Source of the DNA: VAZQ01 sp963817015
Lineage (GTDB): Bacteria; Pseudomonadota; Alphaproteobacteria; Rhizobiales; Xanthobacteraceae
Length of the DNA: 64,000 bases
Reading direction: 5' to 3'
Assembly (NCBI GenBank): GCA_963817015.1
Contig: CAWFMV010000014.1
Coordinates: 1 to 64,000, forward strand
Numbering within the stretch: position 1 is the stretch's first letter; each line of letters opens with the position of its first letter. A model generated the notes under the pieces. That model did not search any database. It saw only the letters and a list, made by a program, of their open reading frames with translations, and was not told the origin of the DNA. Positions 8,876 through 17,682 of the stretch are shown here, piece after piece. Made by a program: the position numbers and the translations under genes.

Positions 8876-9853
8876 GTGACGATCGTGATATTTCGTTGCC
8901 TGCTGGCCCTGGCCTTCGTGTCGGGGCTTGCTGCGTCCATTGCCGTTGCGCAGGACTATCCATCGCGGCCGGTCAAGATCCTGGTCGGCTTCGGTCCCGG
9001 CGGCCTTGGCGACATCGTCACGCGTTCGGTCGCGCAAAGGCTCTCCGCCCAGATGAACCAGCCGTTCGTCATCGAAAACATGCCAGGCGCGGGCGGCATC
9101 ACGGCCGCGGCGACCGCTGCGCGGTCGCAGCCCGACGGGCATACGCTGCTGCTGATCAGCGGGCAGAACGCAACCGCACCGCTGGTGTTCAAGGCGCTGC
9201 CGTTCAATCCCAGCACCGACTTTCGCATGGTTTCCACGCTCTCGAACTTCGACTTCATCATCGTGGTCGACCGGGCAAGCCCATTACGCTCCATTGCAGA
9301 TCTAGTGACGGCAGCGAAATCTGCTCCCGGCCGGTTTAATTTCGGCACTATCAGCTCGGGCAGCCTGCAGAACCTGATGTCGCATCTGTTCGTGGCGCGC
9401 GCGGGCCTGACGGTTCCGACCGTGCCGTTCCGAACGACGGGCGAGACGATCGCGGCGCTGCTTGCGGGTCAGGTGCAGGCCGTCGTCGAGACCGTGCCCG
9501 GCGTCGTTGCTCAGGTGCAGTCCGGGCAGCTGCGTGCGCTTGCATTGTCGTCCGACAAGCGCCGCCCGCTGTTGCCGGATGTGCCGACCGTCACTGAAAG
9601 CGGCATCGCCGGCTACGAGGTCACCTCCTGGAACGGGTTCGTGGTTCCGGCACTCACGCCGGAGGAAATCGTCATGCGGCTCAATACCGAGATCGCCAAG
9701 GTGCTGGCTCAGCCCGACATCGCCAAGCGCTTCGCTGAGCTCGGCCTCGTGACCAAGCCAAGCTCGCCGCAGGAGATGCAGGCGATCTACGATGCCGACG
9801 TCGAGCGCTGGCGCGGCGTGATCGAGCACGCCAATCTCAAGCTCGAGCAATGA
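8876..9853 (+). CDS. Bug/TctC periplasmic substrate receptor
   Basis: A 325-residue periplasmic binding protein of the Bug family (tripartite tricarboxylate transporter receptor). Signal peptide CLLALAFVSGLAASIAVAQ, then YPSRPVKILVGFGPGGLGD, ENMPGAGGITAA and QPDGHTLLL, the ligand loops of the family. GTG 8876 is chosen because GGGAGG at 8865-8870 sits five bases upstream; the nearby ATG 8871 is out of frame. No TctA/TctB membrane genes are in the window. Its position behind the ThDP decarboxylase pair suggests a 2-oxo or phosphono carboxylate ligand, but this is inference. Confidence 0.88.
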   Translation: MTIVIFRCLLALAFVSGLAASIAVAQDYPSRPVKILVGFGPGGLGDIVTRSVAQRLSAQMNQPFVIENMPGAGGITAAATAARSQPDGHTLLLISGQNATAPLVFKALPFNPSTDFRMVSTLSNFDFIIVVDRASPLRSIADLVTAAKSAPGRFNFGTISSGSLQNLMSHLFVARAGLTVPTVPFRTTGETIAALLAGQVQAVVETVPGVVAQVQSGQLRALALSSDKRRPLLPDVPTVTESGIAGYEVTSWNGFVVPALTPEEIVMRLNTEIAKVLAQPDIAKRFAELGLVTKPSSPQEMQAIYDADVERWRGVIEHANLKLEQ

Positions 9854-9977
9854 GCGTGTGTTTTGGGGCCAGTCGGCGGGACATTTGAGCGCAGCGGCCC
9901 AATCATTTCGGCCGACACCGAAGCATCTCCCGGCTCATGCGGCTAAGAGGCGGCTTGGGCGCAATGGACCGTGGCTG

Positions 9978-10856
9978 ATGACATTTGAATACGTGCTTCT
10001 CCTGGTGCTCGCCACGCTTTGGGGTGCGTCCTACTCCTTGATCAAGGTTGGCGTCGAAACTATCCCTCCCGTTACGCTGATTGCAGCGCGTACCTTGATC
10101 GCGGCTGCGTTGCTGCTTGCCATTGTGCGCTGGCGCGGTCTCAGGCTTCCGCGTGATGAGGTGACATGGCGGCGGTTTCTCATCCAGGCCTGTCTTAACA
10201 GCGCCATTCCGTTCACGCTGATCGCGTGGGGGGAGCGATGGGTCGATGCCGGGCCCGCTACCGTGCTCAATTCGACGTCGCCGATCTTCGTCTTTCTGCT
10301 GACCGCCGCGATCACGCGGCACGAGCCGGTCACGATGCGAAAGCTTTTCGGCGTCGCATCCGGCCTGGCCGGCGTATGCCTCATTGTCGGGGCTCACGCG
10401 CTGTCCGGTTTTGGCGAGCAGGTGTTGGCGCCACTCGCGATCGTGGCGGCCACCATCTGCTACGCGGGCGCGGCGATCTTTGGCAAGACGTTCAAGGACC
10501 TCGATCCAATCTTGCCGGCCGCGGGCTCGCTGATCTGCGGCGGCGCCATTCTCCTTCCGGCAAGTCTGCTGATCGACCAGCCATGGACCTTGATGCCGTC
10601 GCGAGATTCGCTGCTTGCCTTGATCGGCTTGTCAGTCTTTTCCACCGCGCTGGCGCTGGTGATCTATTTCAGGCTTGTGCACACGCTCGGATCGGTCGGC
10701 GTGACCTCACAAGCCTATCTGCGTGTGCCGATCGGTGTCGCCATCGGCGTGGTCTTTCTCGGCGAGCAGCTCACGGTCGTGGCCTTGCTCGGCCTCGCAG
10801 GCGTCGTCATTGGTGTGGCCGCCATGACGGCGCCACGTGCTCATGCGCTTCGCTGA
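9978..10856 (+). CDS. EamA/DMT family transporter
   Basis: A 292-residue inner-membrane protein with ten predicted hydrophobic segments arranged as two EamA repeats (first from LLLVLATLWGASYSLIKVG, second from LAPLAIVAATICYAGAA). Signature phrases WGASYSLIKVG, LNSTSPIFVFLL and PIGVAIGVVFLGEQLT are typical of the drug/metabolite transporter superfamily. ATG 9978 begins right before the first membrane segment; the longer in-frame start at 9858 would add a non-hydrophobic tail. Substrate unknown; such carriers usually export amino acids or metabolites. It is convergent with the LOG gene, 28 bases apart. Confidence 0.87.
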   Translation: MTFEYVLLLVLATLWGASYSLIKVGVETIPPVTLIAARTLIAAALLLAIVRWRGLRLPRDEVTWRRFLIQACLNSAIPFTLIAWGERWVDAGPATVLNSTSPIFVFLLTAAITRHEPVTMRKLFGVASGLAGVCLIVGAHALSGFGEQVLAPLAIVAATICYAGAAIFGKTFKDLDPILPAAGSLICGGAILLPASLLIDQPWTLMPSRDSLLALIGLSVFSTALALVIYFRLVHTLGSVGVTSQAYLRVPIGVAIGVVFLGEQLTVVALLGLAGVVIGVAAMTAPRAHALR

Positions 10857-10884
10857 GTTGCGAGTCAGCGGTGGAAACGGGACA

Positions 10885-11652
10885 CTAGGCACGCGGGGCC
10901 TGTATCAATTGCCACGCTTCCTCGGCATCCTCGGCAAATCTCAGCATGCCCATCTCGGATGCATCGATCATCCCTTCGCTGATCAGAAAGTCGAAATTGA
11001 CGGCGCGTCGCCAGAATTCGCGGTCGATGCAGATGACTGGAATAGCCGGCGCCTTGCGGGTCTGGATCAGGGTCAGGATCTCGAACAGCTCATCGAACGT
11101 GCCGAAGCCACCCGGAAAAATCACCAGCGCCGCGGCGCGCATGGCGAGATGCATCTTGCGGATTGCGAACGAGCGAAACTGGAACGTCAGGTCGGGGGTG
11201 GTGTAGGGGTTCGGCTCCTGCCCAGTCGGCAACGCAATATTGAACCCGATCGACGGCGCGCCGATCTCGAACGCTCCTCGATTGGCCGCCTCCATTAGGC
11301 CCGGGCCGCCACCGGTGGCGATCACGTTGTCTCTCATGCCGTCGTGGGGAGAAAGCGCTCCCCCACGTTGCGAGACGATGCGACCGAGCCGTCGCGCCTG
11401 TTCGTACCACCGCTCGCGGCGGGCCGCGGGCTCGTCCGTGCGCCCACCGCCACCAGCATGGCCGGCCGTCACCCGTGAGCTGCCGAAAATCACGACGGTC
11501 GAGCGGATCCCCCATTTCCGCAGGCGCTCGTCAGCCTTGGCGAACTCCAGGTGGAGCCGTTCGCCGCGCATCGAGTCGCCGAGAAGAAACTCGCTGTCGA
11601 ACTCGGCAAGAAGGAAGCTGGAGGAGTGCTTCTGCTGATCGTTTTCCGTCAC
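10885..11652 (-). CDS. LOG family protein (TIGR00730 Rossmann fold)
   Basis: A 255-residue cytosolic nucleotide-binding protein of the LOG / lysine-decarboxylase-like family. The hallmark motifs are both present: GGGPGLMEAANRGA for nucleotide binding and PGGFGTFDELFE, the family signature. Family members studied are cytokinin riboside 5'-monophosphate phosphoribohydrolases or related nucleotide hydrolases. The N-terminal 60 residues and the insert AGGGGRTDEPAARRERW are typical of the longer bacterial subgroup. Start is GTG 11652; the upstream UspA stop is 10 bases away, so the two form an operon. Confidence 0.88.
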   Translation of the reverse strand: MTENDQQKHSSSFLLAEFDSEFLLGDSMRGERLHLEFAKADERLRKWGIRSTVVIFGSSRVTAGHAGGGGRTDEPAARRERWYEQARRLGRIVSQRGGALSPHDGMRDNVIATGGGPGLMEAANRGAFEIGAPSIGFNIALPTGQEPNPYTTPDLTFQFRSFAIRKMHLAMRAAALVIFPGGFGTFDELFEILTLIQTRKAPAIPVICIDREFWRRAVNFDFLISEGMIDASEMGMLRFAEDAEEAWQLIQAPRA

Positions 11653-11662
11653 GGTTGCGGCC

Positions 11663-12493
11663 TCAATGGGACATCAAGGTCGGCACCGTCATGCTGGCGA
11701 GAATGGCGCGCGTTGCGCCGCCCAGGATGAACTCGCGCAGCCGCGAATGCCCGTAGCCACCCATCACCAGCATGTCGGCGCCAGTGTCGGCCGCGTGTGA
11801 CAGGATCACGCTCGCCACGTCGATGTTGCCTGACGCGGTCCGCGTGACGCTGACATTGCGGTTGTGGCGTGCGAGGTGCTCCGCGATGTCCGCACCCGGA
11901 ACCTCGTCGCTCTTGAGCTTTCCGCTCTCGACAATAAAGACTTCGACCAGCTTAGCTCGCGAGAGGAAAGGCATGGCGTCAGCCGCCGCGCGAGCGGCGG
12001 GCCGGCTGCCGTCCCAGCACAGCATCACGCGATCGGCCTTGAAGGGCGCGGACTGGATATAGGGCACTACCAGGATCGGCCGCCCGGAATCGAACAGCGC
12101 CTGCTCGATGACCAACGCTTCCGGGCCATCTGCTTCCGGCTTCGCCTGCGCCACGATGGACAGGTCGAACCGGCGCGCGATATGGGCGAAGCGCGTGGCG
12201 ACGCCCGCCATGCTCAACTCCACAATGCGGCTCTCCGAGAGAATGGAAGCGAGGCGAGCGGCAGCGTCGAACCTGCTGGTAGCCGCGTTGGCGGCATGCT
12301 GGTTCTCGGCCCGCTGCGTGTCGATCACGTCGGGCGGGACGTCATCCATCAACGCGGTCGGCATGATCGGATCGTATTGAAAGGCGATGCCGGCGGCATG
12401 CGCCGTGAATGCGCTCGCAACCGAGAGCGCGAATTCGGCAGCCGGGTCGCGTTCGGCCGCAGGCGTTAGATTGACGACGAGATCCTTGATCAT
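11663..12493 (-). CDS. universal stress protein, tandem UspA domains
   Basis: A 276-residue cytosolic protein with two UspA folds. The C-terminal domain keeps the ATP-binding pattern (GGYGHSRLREFILGGATRAIL, i.e. G-2x-G-9x-G-S/T type); the N-terminal domain begins MIKDLVVNLTPAAERD and lacks it. Such proteins respond to starvation, hypoxia or oxidative stress. It is followed 10 bases later by the LOG gene and preceded by a 49-residue basic protein, so the three may be one stress-related transcription unit. Confidence 0.86.
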   Translation of the reverse strand: MIKDLVVNLTPAAERDPAAEFALSVASAFTAHAAGIAFQYDPIMPTALMDDVPPDVIDTQRAENQHAANAATSRFDAAARLASILSESRIVELSMAGVATRFAHIARRFDLSIVAQAKPEADGPEALVIEQALFDSGRPILVVPYIQSAPFKADRVMLCWDGSRPAARAAADAMPFLSRAKLVEVFIVESGKLKSDEVPGADIAEHLARHNRNVSVTRTASGNIDVASVILSHAADTGADMLVMGGYGHSRLREFILGGATRAILASMTVPTLMSH

Positions 12494-12523
12494 GCTCGGC
12501 TCCTCTCAATGTCGCTTGAAGTA

Positions 12524-12673
12524 TCAGTGCCGCTTGAAGTACTGGACGGCGCGCTCGTGCTCGAGCGCGGCTGCGCGCGTCGAAAACGTGCCGAGATTGC
12601 GGCGCTTGCCGGTCTTCGGGTTCTTCTTGCGCGAATAGAGGCGGTACTTGCCCGAGGAAAGCTTGCGGATCAT
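12524..12673 (-). CDS. conserved small basic protein, 49 residues
   Basis: A short, highly basic protein (MIRKLSSGKYRLYSRKKNP at the start, ERAVQYFKRH at the end). AGAGGAG lies seven bases upstream of ATG 12673, a strong ribosome binding site. Very similar small proteins, with the YRLYSRKKNPKTG core and a GTFSTRAAALEHER helix, recur in rhizobia and some Burkholderia. The function is unknown; size and charge suggest nucleic-acid or ribosome association. It lies 30 bases upstream of the UspA gene on the same strand. Confidence 0.72.
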   Translation of the reverse strand: MIRKLSSGKYRLYSRKKNPKTGKRRNLGTFSTRAAALEHERAVQYFKRH

Positions 12674-12991
12674 GGTGGCTCCTCTTGCAAATTGTGGCCG
12701 CACCTCTCGCGTCGACGGCGACCTCCAGAAATCTATGCGCGGCGTGGCGGTGCCGGATGAGCTTCGCCTGCATGAGAGGAATGTTTTCAGCGATCGGGCG
12801 GCCGGAGGTTGACGCAGATCAAATCGGCAAGAAACGACCCATTCCGGGCGCGGCTTATGCAAATACCCGACGCTGCAGTGAATGTTGATGTGGAACAAAA
12901 CGGCGGCTGGCCTGTTTAATAGGCGTGAGATGTGAACTGTAAGTAGCGTCCACGATTTCAGGAAGCAGCTCCGCTGTACGGTCGGGTGGTG

Positions 12992-13019
12992 GCAGGCCCG
13001 GTGGCATCACCGGGCCTGC
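12992..13019 (-). terminator. perfect 12-bp hairpin downstream of Bug gene
   Basis: GCAGGCCCGGTG at 12992-13003 pairs perfectly with CACCGGGCCTGC at 13008-13019 around a 4-base loop. It lies 50 bases beyond the stop of the minus-strand Bug gene at 13069, where a terminator is expected. No T run follows. The remaining 300 bases up to the small basic protein at 12673 hold no gene I can recognise and probably its promoter. Confidence 0.5.
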
Positions 13020-13068
13020 ATCGCCTTGACCACGGAAGCGCCATGACGACGGACTTGGCTATGGCCGC

Positions 13069-14034
13069 TCAATCGATCGTGGCGCCGGACGCGCGTACGA
13101 CTTTGCCCCAACGCTCGACCTCGCTCGCGACATGTCGTGAGAGCTCCTCGGGCGATGACGCGACGGGCTCGGCGCCGCGCGCCAGCAAGACGGCTTTGAG
13201 CTGCGCATCATCGAGCGCCTTGCGCACGGCAGCGTTCAGCTTGTCGATGACGGGCTTCGGCGTGCTCCGTGGTGCGAACAGGGCGTCCCAGGCGGTGACC
13301 TCGAAGCCTGTCACACCCGCTTCCGCAAAGGTTGGAATGGTTGGCGCGGTCGGCCACCGCTTCGCCGTGGTCACCGCGAGGCCGCGCAGCTTGCCGCCCT
13401 CAGCCTGCGGGTAGGCGTTCGGCATCACCTCGATCATCATCTGCACCTGGCCGCCGATCAGGTCGGTCATGGCCAGAGCGCCGCCGCGATAGGGCACGTG
13501 CACGATATTGACGCCGGTGACCGACTTGAACAGCTCGCCGGCGAGATGCGAGGAGGTGCCATTGCCAGCGGAGGCAAAGTTCACCTTGCCAGCATTGGCC
13601 TTGAGATAGGCGAGCAGCTCCGAGACGCTCGCGGCCGGAACACCCGGACTGACGACCAGGATCAGGGCGATTTGTGTGAGCCGGGAGATCGGCGCAAAGT
13701 CGTTGATCGGATCGAAGCCCGTTCGCTTGTAGAGCGTGTGATTGATGGCATGCGTTCCGTTGGTGCCATAGGCGAGCGTATAGCCGTCCGGCTCCGCGCG
13801 TGCTGCTGCTTCCGTACCGATATTGCCGCCGGCGCCTGCCCGGTTGTCGATCACGATCGTGACGCCGAGCACCTCGCCGACCTTGTTCATGACAAGGCGC
13901 GCGAGCGTGTCGCCGCCGCCGCCCGCCGGGAACGGCACGATCACGCGGATCGGTTTGTCGGGATAAGTTTGTGCTGCGACGGGTGCCACAAGAGTAAGCA
14001 TCATCGCAGCGAGCACGGACAGCACGCGAGTCAT
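13069..14034 (-). CDS. Bug/TctC periplasmic substrate receptor
   Basis: A 321-residue Bug receptor. The signal peptide runs to AQTYPDKP (LAAMMLTLVAPVAAQ). Conserved loops: IRVIVPFPAGGGGDTLARLV, DNRAGAGGNIGTE, EPDGYTLAYG, HVPYRGG and PTFAEAGVTGFEV. It is divergent from the Rieske / amidohydrolase operon that starts about 160 bases away, which suggests joint control and a shared substrate. The C terminus ends GKVVRASGATID, a normal family ending. Confidence 0.88.
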   Translation of the reverse strand: MTRVLSVLAAMMLTLVAPVAAQTYPDKPIRVIVPFPAGGGGDTLARLVMNKVGEVLGVTIVIDNRAGAGGNIGTEAAARAEPDGYTLAYGTNGTHAINHTLYKRTGFDPINDFAPISRLTQIALILVVSPGVPAASVSELLAYLKANAGKVNFASAGNGTSSHLAGELFKSVTGVNIVHVPYRGGALAMTDLIGGQVQMMIEVMPNAYPQAEGGKLRGLAVTTAKRWPTAPTIPTFAEAGVTGFEVTAWDALFAPRSTPKPVIDKLNAAVRKALDDAQLKAVLLARGAEPVASSPEELSRHVASEVERWGKVVRASGATID

Positions 14035-14191
14035 CAGGGGCCTCTCCGGCTGCCATCCATCGCTGCCTGCAAAAAGCTGGCACGGCTACCGGGGGAGGGT
14101 CAAGCACGTCTCACGCCGGCGCTTGGTCCTCCGCGACATTGTGGGCTAGAGTGCGCCTCCAATGGAAACGCCAGCCAGGAGCCGGGGAGGA

Positions 14192-14557
14192 ATGCCGCAG
14201 ATTTTCGTTTGCAAGGATGTCGAGATGCGCGACGGCGACGTCCGCATCGTGCGTCAGGACCGGCTCGAGATCGGCGTCTACCGGCACGCCGGCGCGTACT
14301 ACGCCTACCGCAACCATTGCCTGCATCAGGGCGGTCCCGCCTGCGAGGGCGTGGTGAAGGGCAAGGTCGTCGAGCTGCTCGCCCCGGACAAGACGTATAT
14401 CGGCCAGACCTATGACCACGATGATCCTCACATCGTGTGCCCCTGGCACGGCTGGGAATACAAGCTGCTCACCGGTGAATGTGCGCCTGACCCGAGCCTG
14501 CGGCTGAAGCGCTACGAGGTGGTCCAGCGCGAGGGAGGCATCTATGTCGTCGTCTGA
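14192..14557 (+). CDS. Rieske [2Fe-2S] ferredoxin-like protein, copy 1
   Basis: A 121-residue Rieske protein. The cluster ligands are Cys43/His45 in NHCLHQGG and Cys83/His86 in CPWHGWEY. The two half motifs are 37 residues apart, more than twice the 15-17 usual in dioxygenase ferredoxins, because of an insert around VVKGKVVELLAPDKTYIG. ATG 14192 matches the start of the paralogue at 32742; AGGAG at 14177-14181 may serve it, and an in-frame ATG also exists at 14162. It overlaps the next gene by 14 bases. It probably feeds electrons to, or regulates, an oxygenase not seen nearby (inference). Confidence 0.85.
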   Translation: MPQIFVCKDVEMRDGDVRIVRQDRLEIGVYRHAGAYYAYRNHCLHQGGPACEGVVKGKVVELLAPDKTYIGQTYDHDDPHIVCPWHGWEYKLLTGECAPDPSLRLKRYEVVQREGGIYVVV

Positions 14558-14879
14558 CATTCTCGATCGCCCGGCCGAAGCACTCAAGCATGCAAGCGAT
14601 GCATTGGCCGCCGCACTTGCCGATCCGGAGCGCATCCCCGACGCCGCGCTGCGCGCACTCATCGCCAACGCGGTGCGGCTCTACGCCGTCAAGGCGGAGG
14701 CCGGCATGCGGGCGCCGCTCCCGGCCGATGGCGGCGGCGTGACTATCACGGATGCGATGCTCACGGTCACCGATCTCCTGCATGCGCTAAACGTGCAGCT
14801 GTTCGAGCTCAGCATGTGGCAGGCGATGACCGGCAACTGCATCGCGCCGCATCAACGTGTCGACACCCCGCAATCCTGA
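14544..14879 (+). CDS. hypothetical protein of the Rieske/amidohydrolase operon
   Basis: A 111-residue, mostly helical cytosolic protein (PAEALKHASDALAAALADPE, then LLHALNVQLFELSMWQAM). I do not recognise its family. Its start overlaps the Rieske gene by 14 bases and the amidohydrolase ATG follows 52 bases after its stop, so it belongs to the same operon. The C-terminal VTITDAMLTVTDLLHA resembles small accessory subunits, but no function can be assigned. Confidence 0.7.
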   Translation: MSSSDILDRPAEALKHASDALAAALADPERIPDAALRALIANAVRLYAVKAEAGMRAPLPADGGGVTITDAMLTVTDLLHALNVQLFELSMWQAMTGNCIAPHQRVDTPQS

Positions 14880-14931
14880 AAGCTTCACCGAATTTTGGCC
14901 CGCCAGAGCTGCAAAATTCCAGGGAACCTCC

Positions 14932-16158
14932 ATGAACATCGTGACGCCCATCGTCCGTGATCCCAACCGGGAGCAGTTCGACACCCGCCGTCTGCTCGCG
15001 CATGCGCAGCAGCAGGCTGAGGATCGCAAGTACGAAGACTTCATGATCATCGACGTCGATGCGCATCACTACGAGACGTCGTCCTACAAGGAGATCTTTG
15101 GCTATATCGAAGATCCGGTGATGCGCGACCAGTTCATCTACAGCAAGGGCAACACGCTGCAGCCGCGCTCGACCGGCGGCTACCAGGAGATGGCTGGCCG
15201 CATCACGCGCTACCAGCATCGCGCCTCCGAGCAGGCGCCGGACAAGCCGCATCGCGACATCGGGCTCACGCGTAAATGGATGGATTCCATTGGCGTCGAT
15301 GTCGCCTGCATCTTCCCGACCCCGATGCTGGGCCTGGGCCTCAATCCGGTGGTCGAGGTCGAGGTGCAGTACGCGCGCGCCTATAACCGTTGGCTGACAG
15401 AGAACATCCTGTCGCAAGAGCCGCGAATGGTGTCCATGCTGTATCTGCCGATGAACGATCCGGTTGCGGCGCTGAAGATGGTGGAGGATTTTGGGGACTG
15501 TAAAGGCGTGGTCGGCTTCCTGGTCACGACCGTGCGCTACAAGCCGCTCTACGACAACGCCTACATGAAGCTCTACGCCGCGCTGCAGGAGCGCTCGTTG
15601 CCGCTCGCATTCCATGCCGCCACCAACTGGGGCGACCAGAGCATGCACATCACCAATCGCTTCATCGCGACGCATGCGCTCGGCTTCACCTGGTTCAACA
15701 TCGTCCACCTGACCAACTGGGTGGTGAACGGCATTCCGGAGCGCTTCCCGGGCCTCAAGACCATCTGGATCGAAAGCGGGCTGGCCTGGGTCCCGTTCCT
15801 GATGCAGCGGCTCGACAACGAATACATGATGCGAAGCTCAGAGGCGCCCGCGCTCAAGCGCAAGCCGAGCGACTACATGCGCGAGATGTTCTATACGACG
15901 CAGCCGATGGAGATGATCGGTAACCATACTATGCTGCAGGAGACGTTCAAGATGATGAACGCCGAGACACAACTCGTCTACGCCTCCGACTATCCGCACT
16001 GGGACATGGATTTGCCATCGGTGATCTACGATCTGCCGTTCCTCTCCATGCAGGCCAAGCGCAACATCCTGGGCGAGAACGCGCGCAAGCTGTTCAAGCT
16101 CGACACCTTCGTGTCGGAGGAGAAGAAGGCGCGGCTCAAGGCGCGCGGCTTGGCCTGA
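14932..16158 (+). CDS. metal-dependent amidohydrolase (Amidohydro_2), copy 1
   Basis: A 408-residue TIM-barrel hydrolase. The metal motif at the first strand is FMIIDVDAHHYET, later strands carry FHAATNWGDQSM, IWIESGLAWVP and SDYPHWDMDLPS with the catalytic Asp region. The family includes decarboxylases and hydrolases of aromatic carboxylates. ATG 14932 is preceded by AGGGAA. The protein is clearly paralogous to the frameshifted gene at 31115-32356, and each has a Rieske partner, so these two proteins act in the same pathway (inference). No transcription regulator is next to it. Confidence 0.86.
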   Translation: MNIVTPIVRDPNREQFDTRRLLAHAQQQAEDRKYEDFMIIDVDAHHYETSSYKEIFGYIEDPVMRDQFIYSKGNTLQPRSTGGYQEMAGRITRYQHRASEQAPDKPHRDIGLTRKWMDSIGVDVACIFPTPMLGLGLNPVVEVEVQYARAYNRWLTENILSQEPRMVSMLYLPMNDPVAALKMVEDFGDCKGVVGFLVTTVRYKPLYDNAYMKLYAALQERSLPLAFHAATNWGDQSMHITNRFIATHALGFTWFNIVHLTNWVVNGIPERFPGLKTIWIESGLAWVPFLMQRLDNEYMMRSSEAPALKRKPSDYMREMFYTTQPMEMIGNHTMLQETFKMMNAETQLVYASDYPHWDMDLPSVIYDLPFLSMQAKRNILGENARKLFKLDTFVSEEKKARLKARGLA

Positions 16159-16194
16159 GAAGGCGCAGGCGCGGTGATGCCTTGACTGTGGTTG

Positions 16195-17079
16195 CTATGC
16201 GACCTGCATCTCGCCACGTGCCTGCGCGGTGAGCACGGCATCGAGATGGTCGACGGAGGTTGCAGTCAGACCCGCAGCTGAGCATGCCACCTCGCTGTCG
16301 TCCGCGTTCCGCAGCATTGCTTCGATGGTCGCGCGGTCGGGTGCAGCCAGGCCAAAGCTCAGACAGCGCGCGTGCGAGCTCGGGACATGCTCCAAACGGT
16401 GTCGGGGGCTGTCCTGGACGAAGCAGCCATAGAGCATGTATTCGCAGATATTGCGGGTATGACAGAGCGCTTCAACCCATTCAACGCCGGTGACGTTTTC
16501 GATCCGCTCGATCATGGCGCGGGTGGCGCGCCGATCCCAGACGGCGATGTGGGCGCTGAAATCGGTCGCCGGAAACGACGATGTCTTGAGTCCCAGCAGA
16601 TGGCGGCTCGTCCGCGTTCGCCGCACGAGGTCCGGAGAGTCAGCGTCGCCCATCTGCTCGAACAAGGGCGCATGCCGCGGGCGCATCAGCATGGAGAGGT
16701 CAAATCGCTTGAAAAAAACCACGTCGGAATTGAGGATGCAGTGACGGCTTTCCGGAAATGCGTCAGCCGCTGCAATCTTGAGAATGCGTTGCAGATGAGA
16801 GTTGCTGACCGGCCTTGTGCGCAGCGACCACCAATAGCGCTGGCCCTTGTGCTGCAGCATGCGCGGCATGGGGCGCAGCCATGCCGGCAGGAGCTGGGAC
16901 GCCGGCACGACCACACGGCGGGCGGCATTGAACCGGTCGAACAGCGCGAGCTCGTCGTCCGGTACGATCAGGTGGTGTTTGACGTAGCAGCTGAGATAGC
17001 GATCTACGCTCTCGCACTGAAGTGCGCAAAGCTCCACGTCGCGCGGGGACACCGGCGTTACCAGACTGATCGAGCTCAT
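16195..17079 (-). CDS. DUF6492 family protein (glycosyltransferase-like)
   Basis: A 294-residue cytosolic protein resembling DUF6492 proteins, which are thought to have a glycosyltransferase-A-like fold. The N-terminal ISLVTPVSPRDVELCALQC, the middle HCILNSDVVFFKRFD (DxD-like region with a single Asp after Ser) and FICEYMLYGC-like segment (NICEYMLYGCFVQD) support this. Substrate unknown; neighbours give no clue. It is convergent with the amidohydrolase. The 327 bases between this gene and the tRNA-like element hold only a small palindrome at 17364-17378. Confidence 0.68.
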   Translation of the reverse strand: MSSISLVTPVSPRDVELCALQCESVDRYLSCYVKHHLIVPDDELALFDRFNAARRVVVPASQLLPAWLRPMPRMLQHKGQRYWWSLRTRPVSNSHLQRILKIAAADAFPESRHCILNSDVVFFKRFDLSMLMRPRHAPLFEQMGDADSPDLVRRTRTSRHLLGLKTSSFPATDFSAHIAVWDRRATRAMIERIENVTGVEWVEALCHTRNICEYMLYGCFVQDSPRHRLEHVPSSHARCLSFGLAAPDRATIEAMLRNADDSEVACSAAGLTATSVDHLDAVLTAQARGEMQVA

Positions 17080-17406
17080 CAGGAGGCGTCCGTCAATGCA
17101 TGTCCGACGGGGCCCGTGTGCACACGGACCCTGGTGACGTCAGTCCATCGTTCCCCAACGCTCATGCGATTCCCAATCGTGTACGCTCGCGGCACAGGCT
17201 TGCCGAACAGCTCCCAGCGCCGCAACGTGTCCTTGCGGTGCCTGGCCATTCCCGCCTTGCGCAACCTCTGGTTCATACGCAATTCCGCGGCGGAACAAAA
17301 TTGAACTGACAAATTAACATTAATTCGCATGATCCCGCGCGACTCGCAGAGCGAGCAGGGCACCTGAGCAATGCTCAGACCCTTTCAGCAATGGGTATGG
17401 GATGGA

Positions 17407-17481
17407 TGGAGGCCCAGCCTGGACTTGAACCAGGATACGAGATGATGCGTCATCCCTGCGTCGCCATTCCGCCACCGGGCC
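17407..17481 (-). tRNA. tRNA-like element with abnormal anticodon loop
   Basis: Read on the minus strand from 17481. A perfect seven-pair acceptor stem (GGCCCGG with CTGGGCC, one G-T pair), a D arm with GG at the expected place, a five-pair T arm (CCTGG TTCAAGT CCAGG) and an encoded CCA at 17409-17407 are all present. The anticodon arm GGGAT...ATCTC encloses eight bases, GACGCATC, instead of seven, and there is no T before any possible anticodon. Normal decoding is unlikely. It may be a decayed tRNA, a non-decoding tRNA-like RNA, or hold a sequence error. Confidence 0.5.
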
Positions 17482-17682
17482 GAATACAATCGGTACCACG
17501 ATAGGCATGTCCGGGCAGCACAAATTGCCCGGAATGGTTAGCCACTGTTCACCGTGACTTCGTTAACGCGGGATTAGTTTCTGGATGCTCGCGAGTACGC
17601 CCAGCATCGTGATGGTGCCAGCGCGCGCGACCCGAAGGCGTTTCAATCGCGTTCTGTCGGCGCCGGCCATGGGATCAAGCTC

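Noticed and set aside
17364..17378. CTGAGCA-A-TGCTCAG palindrome as terminator or operator
   Set aside because: Short, single copy, and no nearby gene start or stop to which it could be tied.
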